Shown here piece after piece: positions 17,764-26,661 of a DNA stretch of 64,000 bases. This DNA is from an uncultured Bacteroidales bacterium (GTDB taxonomy: Bacteria > Bacteroidota > Bacteroidia > Bacteroidales > Bacteroidaceae): contig CACXXT010000009.1 of assembly GCA_902771725.1 (NCBI GenBank), forward strand, positions 1 through 64,000. The letters are read 5' to 3'. The stretch's first letter is position 1. The number at the start of each line of letters is the position of its first letter. The notes below the pieces were generated by a model. That model made no database searches and was not told the origin of the DNA. It saw only the letters and a program-made list of their open reading frames with translations. Both the position numbers and the translations under genes were made by a program.

Positions 17764-18738
17764 TTATCGGATGTCGATGACGGGAATGTTGTCCTTGTCG
17801 TTGTAGTAGAGGTTCTCGCCAGCCATGCCCCAGATGAAGGTGTAGTAGTAAGTGCCGGCTGCGGCGTGAATCGACCACTCGGGCGACATGATGGCCTGCT
17901 CGTTGTGGAGCCAAACGACGCGGCTTTCTTCGGGCTGACCCATGATGTGGGCGATGGTCTGGTCCTGCGGCAGGTTGAAGTAGTAGTAGGCCTCGATGCG
18001 GCGTCCGTGGGTGTGGGGAGGCATGGTGTTCCAGGCGGCACCCGGGTTGAGCTGCGTCAGTCCGAGCTGGAGCTGGCAGGGTCCTTCCTCGAGCACGTCG
18101 TTGACGATGAGCTTATAGACGGTGCGGTTGTTGCACTCCTCCAGCGAGCCTACGGGTCCCCAGACGGCAGCCTTCAGCGAGCCCTTGCGGCCGTCGAGGG
18201 TGATCCACTGAGTCTTGTAGTGCTGGTGGGCGGTGGCACTGTTTAGGTAAAACTTGGCGGGCTTTGAGGCGTCCTTGGAACGGAAGAGCACTTCCTTGTT
18301 GACATCCTTGTCCTTACCGATATGTCCGCGGCCGATGTACAGTGCCTCCTTCGGGGAGAGGGCATATTCCTTGCCATCGACGATGACCACACCGTCGCCC
18401 TCGCCACAGTTCACCACGCCGAGTTCGCGGTTGTAGAGGAAGTATTTCTCCTTGATGCCGGGGTCCACGTCGAGACCGAGTTCGAGGAAGTTCTCCAGCT
18501 TCAGGTCTTTCGTGACAGGCATGGCGCCGCCGAAGATGAAGCGGTCGTAGTGGGAGTAGGTGAGGTTGATTTCGTCGGCCACCATCACCTTCTCCATGAC
18601 GAAGCGCTGGCGAAGGGTAGGTGTGTCGTAGTGCTTGACATCCTCAGGATGGCAGGCGGTCTGGAAGTTGACATGCTGCTGGGCGGAAACGCTAATTCCA
18701 CAGCAGAGAATGGTAAGGGAACAAATAAACTTTTTCAT
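17764..18738 (-). CDS. kduI: KduI, 5-dehydro-4-deoxy-D-glucuronate isomerase, with a signal peptide
   Basis: KduI converts 5-keto-4-deoxyuronate (from unsaturated uronates) to 3-deoxy-D-glycero-2,5-hexodiulosonate. The cupin metal site is complete: [14 protein letters not shown] gives H242, H244 and E249, and [11 protein letters not shown] gives H291. The end WGMAGEN matches E. coli KduI. The odd point is the N-terminus: residues 1-20 ([20 protein letters not shown]) are a Sec signal peptide absent from cytoplasmic KduI, which is about 278 residues; here there are 324. The enzyme is therefore probably periplasmic. It lies between a PTS IIC permease gene and a GH20 gene. Neither kduD nor a GH88 is in the window. 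Confidence 0.9.
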   Translation of the reverse strand: MKKFICSLTILCCGISVSAQQHVNFQTACHPEDVKHYDTPTLRQRFVMEKVMVADEINLTYSHYDRFIFGGAMPVTKDLKLENFLELGLDVDPGIKEKYFLYNRELGVVNCGEGDGVVIVDGKEYALSPKEALYIGRGHIGKDKDVNKEVLFRSKDASKPAKFYLNSATAHQHYKTQWITLDGRKGSLKAAVWGPVGSLEECNNRTVYKLIVNDVLEEGPCQLQLGLTQLNPGAAWNTMPPHTHGRRIEAYYYFNLPQDQTIAHIMGQPEESRVVWLHNEQAIMSPEWSIHAAAGTYYYTFIWGMAGENLYYNDKDNIPVIDIR

Positions 18739-18832
18739 ATAATTAAAAATGAATTAAAGTATAGAGCTATGAGTTCAATCACAATACCTTTATAGTATAA
18801 TATGCCAATTACGATAATTTGTTTCTAATTCA

Positions 18833-20224
18833 TTATTCGTTTGCTTTCACGTTCCTTTTCTCGTCTGCGATAATTCGCCTCCTGTTGATGAACATCATGA
18901 CGACCGTGAAGCCAGAGAGGAGCCCCATGCCGACGTAGTCCAGGCTCTTGCAGGCGCGGAAGATGACCCAACCAATGAGCGAGGAGCAGAAGTCGAGGGC
19001 TCCGGCCAGGAAGCCGTCGGGAACGCGGGCTGCGGCGTCATGAGTAGCAGCATAGACGGAGTTGGCAGCAGCCGTGAAGTCTGCGCTCATGTCCGTGACG
19101 AAGTACAGACCGAAGATGAGAGCCACGAGACCGATGATGAAGGTCTTGACGACATTGTTCTTCGTGATGGGCAGCACCATGGGGAAGAGGTAGAACATGC
19201 CGGCCAGCGAGGCGAGCGGCAGGAACTGGTTGCCAGGCAGGATGACGGCCAGGAACAGCACCGTGGGGATGAGCAGCAGCGAGACAACGAGTGTGGTGGG
19301 ATGACCAATGACGAGGGCAGGCGACATGCCGATGTGCACCTTCTTGCCATTGAACTTCTGCTCCACCACTTCCTTGGTCTTCTGGCTGATGGGCAGCAGA
19401 CCGTCGATAAACAGTTTGGTGATGCGGGGGATGAGTTCCATCACGGCGCCCATGATGACGCCCAGCGAGAGGATGGTCTTGGCAGCATCGCTGTTCCATT
19501 CCTTCACGCTGAGGGCTCCGATGAGCGCTCCCACAATGACACCGAGGATGAGGGGTTCGCCCAGCACGCCGAACTTCTTCTTCAGTCCTTCGGCGTCGAT
19601 GTCGAGCTTGAAGAAGCCGGGAATCTTGTCCAACAGCCAGTTGATGGCAATGGCAAAGGGCACGAAGCTCTGGCAGAAAGGCTGCGGAATGGAGATACCC
19701 TCCAGGTCGTAATGCTTCTGGAACTTCTCGGCTGTCAGGTCGGCCATGACGAGGGTGAACATATAGCACGTGATGGCGGCGAAGTAGCCCCATCCGAGGC
19801 TCTGGCCCTGCACGAAATAGACGACAGCGCCGATGAAGGCGAAGTGCCAATAGTTCCAGAGGTCGATGTTCACGGTGCGCGTGGTCTTCGTCAGCACCAT
19901 CAGGAAGTTAACGCCAAGGCAGATGGGGATGATGAGGGCTCCGACGGCGGTGTTGTAGGCCACGGCAGCTGCTGCAGGCCAGCCCATGTCGAAGATATTC
20001 AGCTGAAGATGGTAGATGTCGGAGATGTTCGTCAGCGGACCGTTGAAGTTCGTGGTCAGCAGCGCCGTGACGATTCCCAGACCGACGAAACCGACGCCCA
20101 CATAGAGGCCGCTCTGCAGCGCCTTGCCGAACTTCAGACCGATGCACAGCCCGATAATGGTGAACAGGATGGGCATCATGACCGATGCTCCCAGCGAGAT
20201 GATGTAAGAAAAAACTGCTTCCAT
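18833..20224 (-). CDS. Galactitol-type PTS IIC permease without IIA/IIB partners
   Basis: A 463-residue integral membrane protein with about ten to twelve helices that resembles the EIIC of the galactitol/SgcC PTS family: FTIIGLCIGLKFGKALQSGL at the N-terminus, NNFNGP-like and IGHPTTLV loop segments, and a GISIPQP loop. No IIA, IIB, HPr or EI gene is in the window, and a sugar PTS is generally rare in Bacteroidota. It may act as a facilitator or secondary transporter. It precedes the exported kduI by 94 bp on the same strand, so a uronate-derived ketose is a plausible substrate. That is inference from position. Confidence 0.82.
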   Translation of the reverse strand: MEAVFSYIISLGASVMMPILFTIIGLCIGLKFGKALQSGLYVGVGFVGLGIVTALLTTNFNGPLTNISDIYHLQLNIFDMGWPAAAAVAYNTAVGALIIPICLGVNFLMVLTKTTRTVNIDLWNYWHFAFIGAVVYFVQGQSLGWGYFAAITCYMFTLVMADLTAEKFQKHYDLEGISIPQPFCQSFVPFAIAINWLLDKIPGFFKLDIDAEGLKKKFGVLGEPLILGVIVGALIGALSVKEWNSDAAKTILSLGVIMGAVMELIPRITKLFIDGLLPISQKTKEVVEQKFNGKKVHIGMSPALVIGHPTTLVVSLLLIPTVLFLAVILPGNQFLPLASLAGMFYLFPMVLPITKNNVVKTFIIGLVALIFGLYFVTDMSADFTAAANSVYAATHDAAARVPDGFLAGALDFCSSLIGWVIFRACKSLDYVGMGLLSGFTVVMMFINRRRIIADEKRNVKANE

Positions 20225-20339
20225 GTTTTCCTATTTTATAGTTTAATGTTTATCGTTAATAATGTTTATCGTTTAAAGCTTAATGAATGCTGAAATACAT
20301 TCCTCATTAGACTTCAAACCATAAACTTTAAACCTTTAT

Positions 20340-21218
20340 CTACTTCTCAAAACTAATGCTTCCTCCGCCAATGTTCTTCCCGTCGGCAAAGATCATGACA
20401 CGGTACTGCCCGGCAATGAGCATTTCATTGACATCCCAGTAGACGGTGACGGGCGTCTCTTCGCCATTATATTCGATATCCTTGCGGATGCTGTACTCCA
20501 GGTTGCGGTTCTCGAAGGGGAAGGTGCCGCCACCATTCAGGACTTCGCCCGTGGGTTTGAGGATGCGGACGTAGATGGTGCGGTTGCCAGCAGCCGCAGT
20601 GACATTCCGAGCCACGCTGAAGCTGATCTGGAACTTCTTGACGTCCTTCGTTTTCTTGGCTTCCTTGCCGCGTTTGTTCAGGGCGCTGATGCGGAGGCCT
20701 GTGGCATCGAGCTGACTGGCGATGGCCACCTTGTCGGACAGCGACTCCTTCTCCTCGCTGAGGGAGGAAATCTGCTGCTGCTGTTGTGCCTGCTGCTGGC
20801 GCAGGTTCTCGTTCTCGCCCATCAACTGGGTGTTCAGGCGGTTCAGGGAGTCGATTTCTGCGACGAAGCTCTTCAGGACCTGACGCATGGTGGCCAGCTC
20901 CTTCTTCAGACGGGTAATCTCGGCAGCATCGTTGTTCTTGGTGCGCCGCAGTTCCTCCAGCAGTTCCTGGGTGCGCTGCTGCTCGTGTTCCAGCTGCGCC
21001 ATCAGCGAGTCGTTGTTGACCTGAGTCTTCATCTCGTTGTACTGACGGGCGAAGTCTGCGTATTCGTTTTCCATCTCGCGCTTGTCCATCTCGGCGAGTT
21101 CCAGCATCTGCTTGTTTTCCTCGTTGGACTTGTTGAGCGAATAAATAAGATAAGCCATGCCCACCAAGAGAAGGGCAATCAGGGCTCCTGCAAGGGTGAT
21201 AATAGTCCTTTTATTCAT
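20340..21218 (-). CDS. Membrane-anchored coiled-coil protein with C-terminal beta domain
   Basis: I do not recognise a named family. The 292-residue protein has one N-terminal membrane helix (about 8-28), a long coiled coil rich in Glu, Gln and Lys (about 30-165, with a QQQAQQQQQ patch), and a C-terminal beta-rich domain (about 190-292; KKFQISFSVARN, then YWDVNEMLIAGQYRVMIFADG). The topology suggests a periplasmic stalk carrying a small domain. It lies first on the minus strand, 115 bp before the IIC gene, and has a promoter box at 21239-21246. That gap holds direct copies of AATGTTTATCGTT, so it may be a separate transcription unit. Confidence 0.75.
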   Translation of the reverse strand: MNKRTIITLAGALIALLLVGMAYLIYSLNKSNEENKQMLELAEMDKREMENEYADFARQYNEMKTQVNNDSLMAQLEHEQQRTQELLEELRRTKNNDAAEITRLKKELATMRQVLKSFVAEIDSLNRLNTQLMGENENLRQQQAQQQQQISSLSEEKESLSDKVAIASQLDATGLRISALNKRGKEAKKTKDVKKFQISFSVARNVTAAAGNRTIYVRILKPTGEVLNGGGTFPFENRNLEYSIRKDIEYNGEETPVTVYWDVNEMLIAGQYRVMIFADGKNIGGGSISFEK

Positions 21219-21238
21219 TTTTTTACCAAATTTCGTGG

Positions 21239-21246
21239 CAAAGGTA
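21239..21246 (-). promoter_or_regulatory. -7 box for the coiled-coil gene
   Basis: TACCTTTG on the minus strand is an exact -7 consensus, 20 nt before ATG 21218. The -33 region is A/T-rich without a clear TTG. Confidence 0.55.
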
Positions 21247-21289
21247 GTAAAAAGTTTAATGTTTAAAGTTTAAAGTATAAAGTTTTTGC

Positions 21290-21297
21290 TACATTTG
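21290..21297 (+). promoter_or_regulatory. -7 box for the GH31 gene
   Basis: TACATTTG is an exact -7 consensus, 20 nt before ATG 21318. With the minus-strand box at 21239-21246 it forms a divergent promoter pair, separated by repeated GTTTAAAG motifs. Confidence 0.6.
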
Positions 21298-21317
21298 CAC
21301 AAAAAACGAACATAAAA

Positions 21318-24300
21318 ATGATAAAACGAGTCTTATTCTTCCTTCTTTTCGTCTCCTTAATGACGAATTCCCCTGTTTCCGCACAGGTGAAAGCCACTCG
21401 CGTAAACCCCACCACCGTCGAGGTCAATTTGCCGGGAAACCAAGTACTCACCCTGGACTTCTACGGTCCGAATATCGTACGCGTGTTTATGGACCCCCAG
21501 GGCGGTAGCGTCCGTGACCCAGAGGCGACGCCTCCTGCACAGATTCTCGTCAACGAGCCACGCCGTAGCCCCGGTGAGGTGACTGTAGATGAACAGGGGA
21601 CCAGCCTGCTCATCCAGACTTCCCAGATGGCCATCAATATCAACCGTTCCATGGGTCTCACTACCGTCACAGACCGTCGCACCGGCAAGCAAGTCACCTC
21701 AACCTCTTCCGTAGGCCTTAGCTTCGACGGAAAAAGCACTACCCTTCACCTCTCCGCCCAGCCTGACGAATACTTCTACGGCGGCGGCGTTCAGAACGGA
21801 CGTTTCTCCCACAAAGGCACCACCATCGCCATCGAGAACACCAACAACTGGAACGACGGTGGCGTAGCCTCCCCCACCCCATTCTACTGGAGCACAGCAG
21901 GCTACGGCATCCTATGGCACACCTTCCGACCAGGCAAATACGACTTCGGAGCCACCGATCCGCAAGTCGTCACCCTCAAGCACGAGGAAGCCTACCTCGA
22001 CCTCTTCCTGATGGTCGACGACGGCTGTGTGCCCCTCCTCAACGATTTCTACCAGCTGACCGGTCATCCGGTTCTCCTGCCCAAGTTCGGTTTCTATGAA
22101 GGACACCTCAATGCGTATAATAGAGACTACTGGAGCCTCTCCCCCGACCCCTCCCCCGTTGGGGAGGGGAGTATGACTGGCTCCAATGGCTCCTTGCTGT
22201 TTGAGGACGGGAAGTATTATAAGGAATCCCAGAAGCCTGTCGATGGCGGCATCCGCGAGAGCCTAAACGGCAAGTTGAACAATGGTGGCAACTACCAGTT
22301 CTCCGCCCGTGCCGTCATCGACCGATACGAGAAAGCCGACATGCCGCTCGGATGGGTGCTCCCCAACGACGGCTACGGTGCCGGCTACGGACAGGCCGAA
22401 ACCCTCGACGGCAACATCGAGAACCTACAGCAATTCGGCGAATACGCACGCAACAAAGGGGTAGAAATCGGACTCTGGACTCAGAGCGACCTACATCCGA
22501 AGGAAGGGGTAGAAGCGCTGCTGCAACGCGACATTATTAAAGAGGTACGCGACGCAGGCGTGCGCGTGCTGAAGACCGATGTCGCATGGGTGGGCGCAGG
22601 TTATAGTTTCGGACTCAACGGCGTTGCAGACATTGGCGAAATCATGCCGAAATACGGCGACGACGCCCGTCCGTTCATCATCTCCCTCGACGGCTGGGCG
22701 GGCACACAGCGCTATGCCGGAATCTGGACTGGCGACCAGACGGGCGGGGAGTGGGAATACATCCGTTTCCACCTACCCACCTACATAGGCTCCGGCCTCA
22801 GCGGTCAGCCCAACATCAGTTCCGATATGGACGGAATCTTCGGCGGCAGGAACCTACCCGTCAACATCCGCGAATTCCAGTGGAAGACATTCACACCCAT
22901 GCAGCTGAACATGGACGGCTGGGGCAGCAACCCCAAATATCCGCAGGCACTTGGCGAACCCGCCACCAGCATCAATCGAAGCTACCTGAAGCTGAAGTCC
23001 GAACTGATGCCCTACACCTACACCATCGCCCATGAAGCCATCGACGGACTGCCTATGATACGCCCCATGATGCTGAAACGCGACGAGTCCACGCCCTTCC
23101 GCTATCAATTCCTCTATGGTGCCGATATCCTGGTGGCACCCATCTATCAGAACACCGCAGCCGACGAACAGGGCAATGACATCCGCAACAACATCTATCT
23201 TCCTGAAGGACAGTGGGTGGACTGGTTTTCGGGCGAATGCTACCAGGGCAACCGCATCATCAACCACTTCCAGGCACCGCTGTGGAAACTGCCAGTCTTC
23301 GTGCGGCGGGGTGCTATCATACCCATGACGGCTCCTCACAATAATCCCAAACAGATGAAGACCGAATCGCGCACGTTCCTCATTTATCCCATGGGGCACT
23401 CGGAGTTCTGCGCCTACGACGATGACGGATGCACACAGGCCTACCTCCGTGGTGAGAGTGCCACGACGCGCATCACCAGCGACCTCGATGCCAAGAACCG
23501 CGTCACCATCACGGTGGAGCCCACCAAAGGCTCCTTCAAAGGTATGACCCGAATGCAGAAAACCGAGTTCCGCATTCCTGCCGACTTCGACCTCAAGAAG
23601 ATGAAAGTTAGGCTGAAAGCCAACGGAAAGAAAGTGCCCGCCGTCATAGGTTGGAAAACGCGGCCTTCTTCAACAGATCTTCAGACTTCACAGCCCGATG
23701 TTCCACGGGTCTTCGTCATCTCCACCACCAAGGCCTACGACATCACCACCACCGCCCTCGAGCTGACCATCGACGGCTACGGCTTCGATACCGCCGACCA
23801 CCAGCTCAAGCAATCCGGAACGCTGATGGCACCCGAACTGCAGACCGACGACTTCGAGGATGGAGTCATCTCGCCTTCAGCATATACACTGCCCCTGCTG
23901 TGGACTGCAGTGTCCAATGCCGACTACTACGAGATTGAGCACCTCGGACAGACCTATTCCACCATCACCGCCACCGCCTTCACCCTCGAAGACCTACAGC
24001 CAGAGACGAACTACGAGGTGCGTGTGCGTGCCGTCAATAAAGATGGAAAGGGGCCCTGGGCACGCGAGAAATTCCGTACCTCACCCGACCCGCTGCGCTT
24101 CGCCATTCATGGCATTACCGCCGAATGCACAGTACCCAGTCAGGGCGGACAAGCCATCCATCATCTCTTCGACTTCGACGAAGGCACCACTTGGCACACC
24201 GCCTGGGACCAGCCCAACGCCACTCCCTTCGACGTCACGATCGACCTCCACGTCATCACCCAACTCGACCAACTCCAGTACGTGCCTCGGCCCGACCACG

Positions 24301-25136
24301 GCAACGGCACCATCACCAGCGGCACCATAGCCTTCAGCCGCGACCGCCAGAACTGGTCCGAGCCCATCCCCTTCAGGTGGACTCCCGACGGCACCCCGAA
24401 AGCCCTCTCCCTCACCACCGACCCCTCCATTGCGAATTCGCAACCCACCGCCCGCTACCTCCGATTCCATGTCGAAGAGTCACGAGGGGGCTTCGGCAGC
24501 GGACAGCAAATCTACGTCTTCCGCAACCCGGAGGCCGAGATGATAATACCCGGTGATATCAACCACGACAACCGCATCGACGAGAACGACTATACCTCCT
24601 ACCTCAACTATACCGGCCTGAGAAAAGGAGACGGCGACTTCGAAGGCTACATCAGCCGAGGCGACCTCAACCAGAACGGACTCATCGACGCCTACGACAT
24701 CAGCACCGTAGGCATAGAACTCGAGAGCGGAGTCAGCAGCCGCAGGGTACCGCCTGTGGCAGGAACCATCACCGTCACTACAGATAAGAAGCAAGCCAGC
24801 GCAGGTGATATCATCACACTCACCGTTCGAGGGCAGGGGCTACAGAGCGTCAACGCCCTCAGCTTCGCACTGCCTTACGATGCCACCCGCTGGGAGTACG
24901 TCGGTGTGGATGCTGCCGGAATGAAGGAGATGCGCAACCTCACCAACGACCGCCTGCATTCCAACGGGCAGAAGGCGCTCTATCCCACCTTCGTCAACTG
25001 TGGCGAACATCCCTATCTCGAAGGCAACACCGACCTCCTCGTCATCCGATTCCGTGCCAAGCAGAAGACCGCCGTGAATCTCACACCGCAGGACGGCATG
25101 ATACTCGACAAGTACCTCAACATCATTAACTGGTGA
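21318..25136 (+). CDS. Secreted multidomain GH31 glycosidase with FN3, F5/8C, dockerin-like and cohesin-like modules
   Basis: A 1272-residue enzyme with a signal peptide (1-23). The GH31 part runs to about 780: nucleophile D421 in RVLKTDVAW and acid/base D473 in YAGIWTGDQ, so an alpha-glucosidase, alpha-xylosidase or related activity. Then come a fibronectin III domain (838-921), a discoidin-like F5/8C domain (928-1070), a dockerin-like pair of calcium loops (DINHDNRIDENDY near 1080 and DLNQNGLIDAYD near 1116) and a cohesin-like beta domain (1148-1272). Residues about 277-285 (SPDPSPVGEG) are encoded by a GC-rich palindrome. Dockerin and cohesin-like modules in one chain are unusual and suggest assembly with partners. 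radA starts 14 bp later. Confidence 0.9.
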   Translation: MIKRVLFFLLFVSLMTNSPVSAQVKATRVNPTTVEVNLPGNQVLTLDFYGPNIVRVFMDPQGGSVRDPEATPPAQILVNEPRRSPGEVTVDEQGTSLLIQTSQMAININRSMGLTTVTDRRTGKQVTSTSSVGLSFDGKSTTLHLSAQPDEYFYGGGVQNGRFSHKGTTIAIENTNNWNDGGVASPTPFYWSTAGYGILWHTFRPGKYDFGATDPQVVTLKHEEAYLDLFLMVDDGCVPLLNDFYQLTGHPVLLPKFGFYEGHLNAYNRDYWSLSPDPSPVGEGSMTGSNGSLLFEDGKYYKESQKPVDGGIRESLNGKLNNGGNYQFSARAVIDRYEKADMPLGWVLPNDGYGAGYGQAETLDGNIENLQQFGEYARNKGVEIGLWTQSDLHPKEGVEALLQRDIIKEVRDAGVRVLKTDVAWVGAGYSFGLNGVADIGEIMPKYGDDARPFIISLDGWAGTQRYAGIWTGDQTGGEWEYIRFHLPTYIGSGLSGQPNISSDMDGIFGGRNLPVNIREFQWKTFTPMQLNMDGWGSNPKYPQALGEPATSINRSYLKLKSELMPYTYTIAHEAIDGLPMIRPMMLKRDESTPFRYQFLYGADILVAPIYQNTAADEQGNDIRNNIYLPEGQWVDWFSGECYQGNRIINHFQAPLWKLPVFVRRGAIIPMTAPHNNPKQMKTESRTFLIYPMGHSEFCAYDDDGCTQAYLRGESATTRITSDLDAKNRVTITVEPTKGSFKGMTRMQKTEFRIPADFDLKKMKVRLKANGKKVPAVIGWKTRPSSTDLQTSQPDVPRVFVISTTKAYDITTTALELTIDGYGFDTADHQLKQSGTLMAPELQTDDFEDGVISPSAYTLPLLWTAVSNADYYEIEHLGQTYSTITATAFTLEDLQPETNYEVRVRAVNKDGKGPWAREKFRTSPDPLRFAIHGITAECTVPSQGGQAIHHLFDFDEGTTWHTAWDQPNATPFDVTIDLHVITQLDQLQYVPRPDHGNGTITSGTIAFSRDRQNWSEPIPFRWTPDGTPKALSLTTDPSIANSQPTARYLRFHVEESRGGFGSGQQIYVFRNPEAEMIIPGDINHDNRIDENDYTSYLNYTGLRKGDGDFEGYISRGDLNQNGLIDAYDISTVGIELESGVSSRRVPPVAGTITVTTDKKQASAGDIITLTVRGQGLQSVNALSFALPYDATRWEYVGVDAAGMKEMRNLTNDRLHSNGQKALYPTFVNCGEHPYLEGNTDLLVIRFRAKQKTAVNLTPQDGMILDKYLNIINW
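22148..22169. repeat. GC-rich palindrome inside the GH31 gene
   Basis: CCCCTCCCC (22148-22156) and GGGGAGGGG (22161-22169) form a 9-bp stem with a 4-nt loop, in frame within the GH31 coding sequence. The flanking bases (CCGACCC) resemble the palindromes in radA and the SusC gene. Confidence 0.75.
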
Positions 25137-25150
25137 TTCCATGATATTCT

Positions 25151-26602
25151 ATGGCAAAAGATAAACTGATGTACGTCTGCGACAACTGCGGACAGGAAAG
25201 CTCGAAGTGGATGGGCAAGTGTCCCAGCTGCGGACAGTGGAATACGTTCAAGGAAATTAGGGTTGGACCCACCCCCAACCCCTCCCGTCTAGGAGGAGGA
25301 GGCCTCCCTCCGACAGGGGAGGCGGGAAGAGGCTCTTCCCGCCCCATTCCCCTCTCGGAAATCCGTGCAGATGCCGAACCGCGCATGGACCTGATAGATC
25401 CGGAACTCAATCGAGTGCTCGGAGGAGGACTGGTGCCGGGAAGCCTTGTGCTGCTGGGAGGCGAGCCGGGAATAGGAAAATCTACGCTGGTGCTGCAGAC
25501 CATTCTCCGACTCACGGACAAGAAGGTTCTCTATGTCAGCGGAGAGGAGAGTGCACGACAGCTGAAGCTGAGAGCCGACAGATTAGCCCCCCCTAGCCCC
25601 ACTGCAAGGGGCAGTCAGTCCAACCCAGACACGCCATCCCCCGCTGGGGGATTACAGGGGGCTAACCTATTGGTCATCTGCGACACCTCGCTCGAAAGCA
25701 TCTTCCAGCACATCGAGTCAGAACAGCCCGACCTCGTCATCATCGACTCCATTCAGACCATCTCGACAGAGACGGTGGAGAGTTCACCCGGCAGCCTAAG
25801 CCAAATCCGAGAGTGTGCGGCGGCACTGCTGCGTCATGCCAAGGGGGGAGGACCCAGCATCATCCTCATCGGGCATATCACCAAAGAGGGCAGTCTGGCC
25901 GGGCCTAAGGTGCTGGAACACATCGTGGACACCGTACTGCAGTTCGAGGGCGACCAGCATTACCTCTACCGCATACTCCGCTCGCAGAAGAACCGCTTCG
26001 GTTCCACCTCCGAATTGGGTATCTACGAGATGCGGCAAGAAGGCCTGCGACCCGTGACCAATCCCAGCGAACTCCTGCTCAGCGAACATCAGGAGGACCT
26101 CAGCGGAATAGCCATCGCAGCGGCGGTGGAGGGGGTACGACCCTTCCTCATCGAGGTGCAGGCACTGGTCAGCACAGCAGCCTACGGCACGGCACAGCGC
26201 TCTGCCACAGGCTTCGACTACCGACGACTGAACATGCTCCTTGCCGTGCTCGAAAAGCGCGTGGGCTTCAAGCTCGCACAGAAGGACGTCTTCCTCAACA
26301 TCGCAGGAGGACTGAGGGTGACAGACACCGCCACGGACCTCGCTGTCATCGCGGCGATACTCAGCAGCAATACCGACACCCCGCTGGATCACGAGACAGC
26401 ACTCTGTGCCGAGGTTGGACTTTCCGGCGAACTGCGACCCATCAGCCGCATAGATCAGCGCATAGCGGAAGCACAGCGGCTGGGCTTCGCACGAATCCTC
26501 ATCCCCGCAGCGAACCTCAAGGCCGTGAACCCACACAACTTCACCATACAAATCATCCCCTGCCGGAAGGTGGAAGATGCCTTCCGTGCACTCTTCGGAT
26601 AA
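25151..26602 (+). CDS. radA: DNA repair protein RadA
   Basis: RadA is a RecA-like ATPase that drives branch migration in recombination repair. The 483 residues contain the zinc finger C10-C13-C24-C27, Walker A GEPGIGKST (104-112), Walker B DLVIIDSIQT (194-203), the KNRFG motif (280-284) and a C-terminal Lon-like domain. Two low-complexity insertions are out of place: residues about 38-66 in the linker after the zinc finger and about 146-172 within the ATPase core, both encoded by palindromic repeats. The frame is intact through both, so the protein is probably made. It lies 14 bp after the GH31 gene. Confidence 0.94.
   Translation: MAKDKLMYVCDNCGQESSKWMGKCPSCGQWNTFKEIRVGPTPNPSRLGGGGLPPTGEAGRGSSRPIPLSEIRADAEPRMDLIDPELNRVLGGGLVPGSLVLLGGEPGIGKSTLVLQTILRLTDKKVLYVSGEESARQLKLRADRLAPPSPTARGSQSNPDTPSPAGGLQGANLLVICDTSLESIFQHIESEQPDLVIIDSIQTISTETVESSPGSLSQIRECAAALLRHAKGGGPSIILIGHITKEGSLAGPKVLEHIVDTVLQFEGDQHYLYRILRSQKNRFGSTSELGIYEMRQEGLRPVTNPSELLLSEHQEDLSGIAIAAAVEGVRPFLIEVQALVSTAAYGTAQRSATGFDYRRLNMLLAVLEKRVGFKLAQKDVFLNIAGGLRVTDTATDLAVIAAILSSNTDTPLDHETALCAEVGLSGELRPISRIDQRIAEAQRLGFARILIPAANLKAVNPHNFTIQIIPCRKVEDAFRALFG
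25266..25352. repeat. Palindromic element 1 inside radA
   Basis: The 5' part (GACCCACCCCCAACCCCTCC) shares its core with the SusC signal-peptide element at 56371. A later stem, GGCGGGAAGAG with CTTCCCGCC, follows. It encodes a Pro/Gly-rich insert at residues 38-66. Confidence 0.7.
25583..25665. repeat. Palindromic element 2 inside radA
   Basis: Ends are TTAGCCCCC (25583-25591) and GGGGGCTAA (25657-25665), inverted. Two inner hairpins are GCCCC/GGGGC (25596-25612) and CCCCC/GGGGG (25638-25650). It encodes residues 145-171, an in-frame insertion in the ATPase core. Confidence 0.75.
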
Positions 26603-26661
26603 TCTAAACCCATTAGACCCATTAAACCCATAAAACCATTAGCCCCAAACCCATAAACTCT

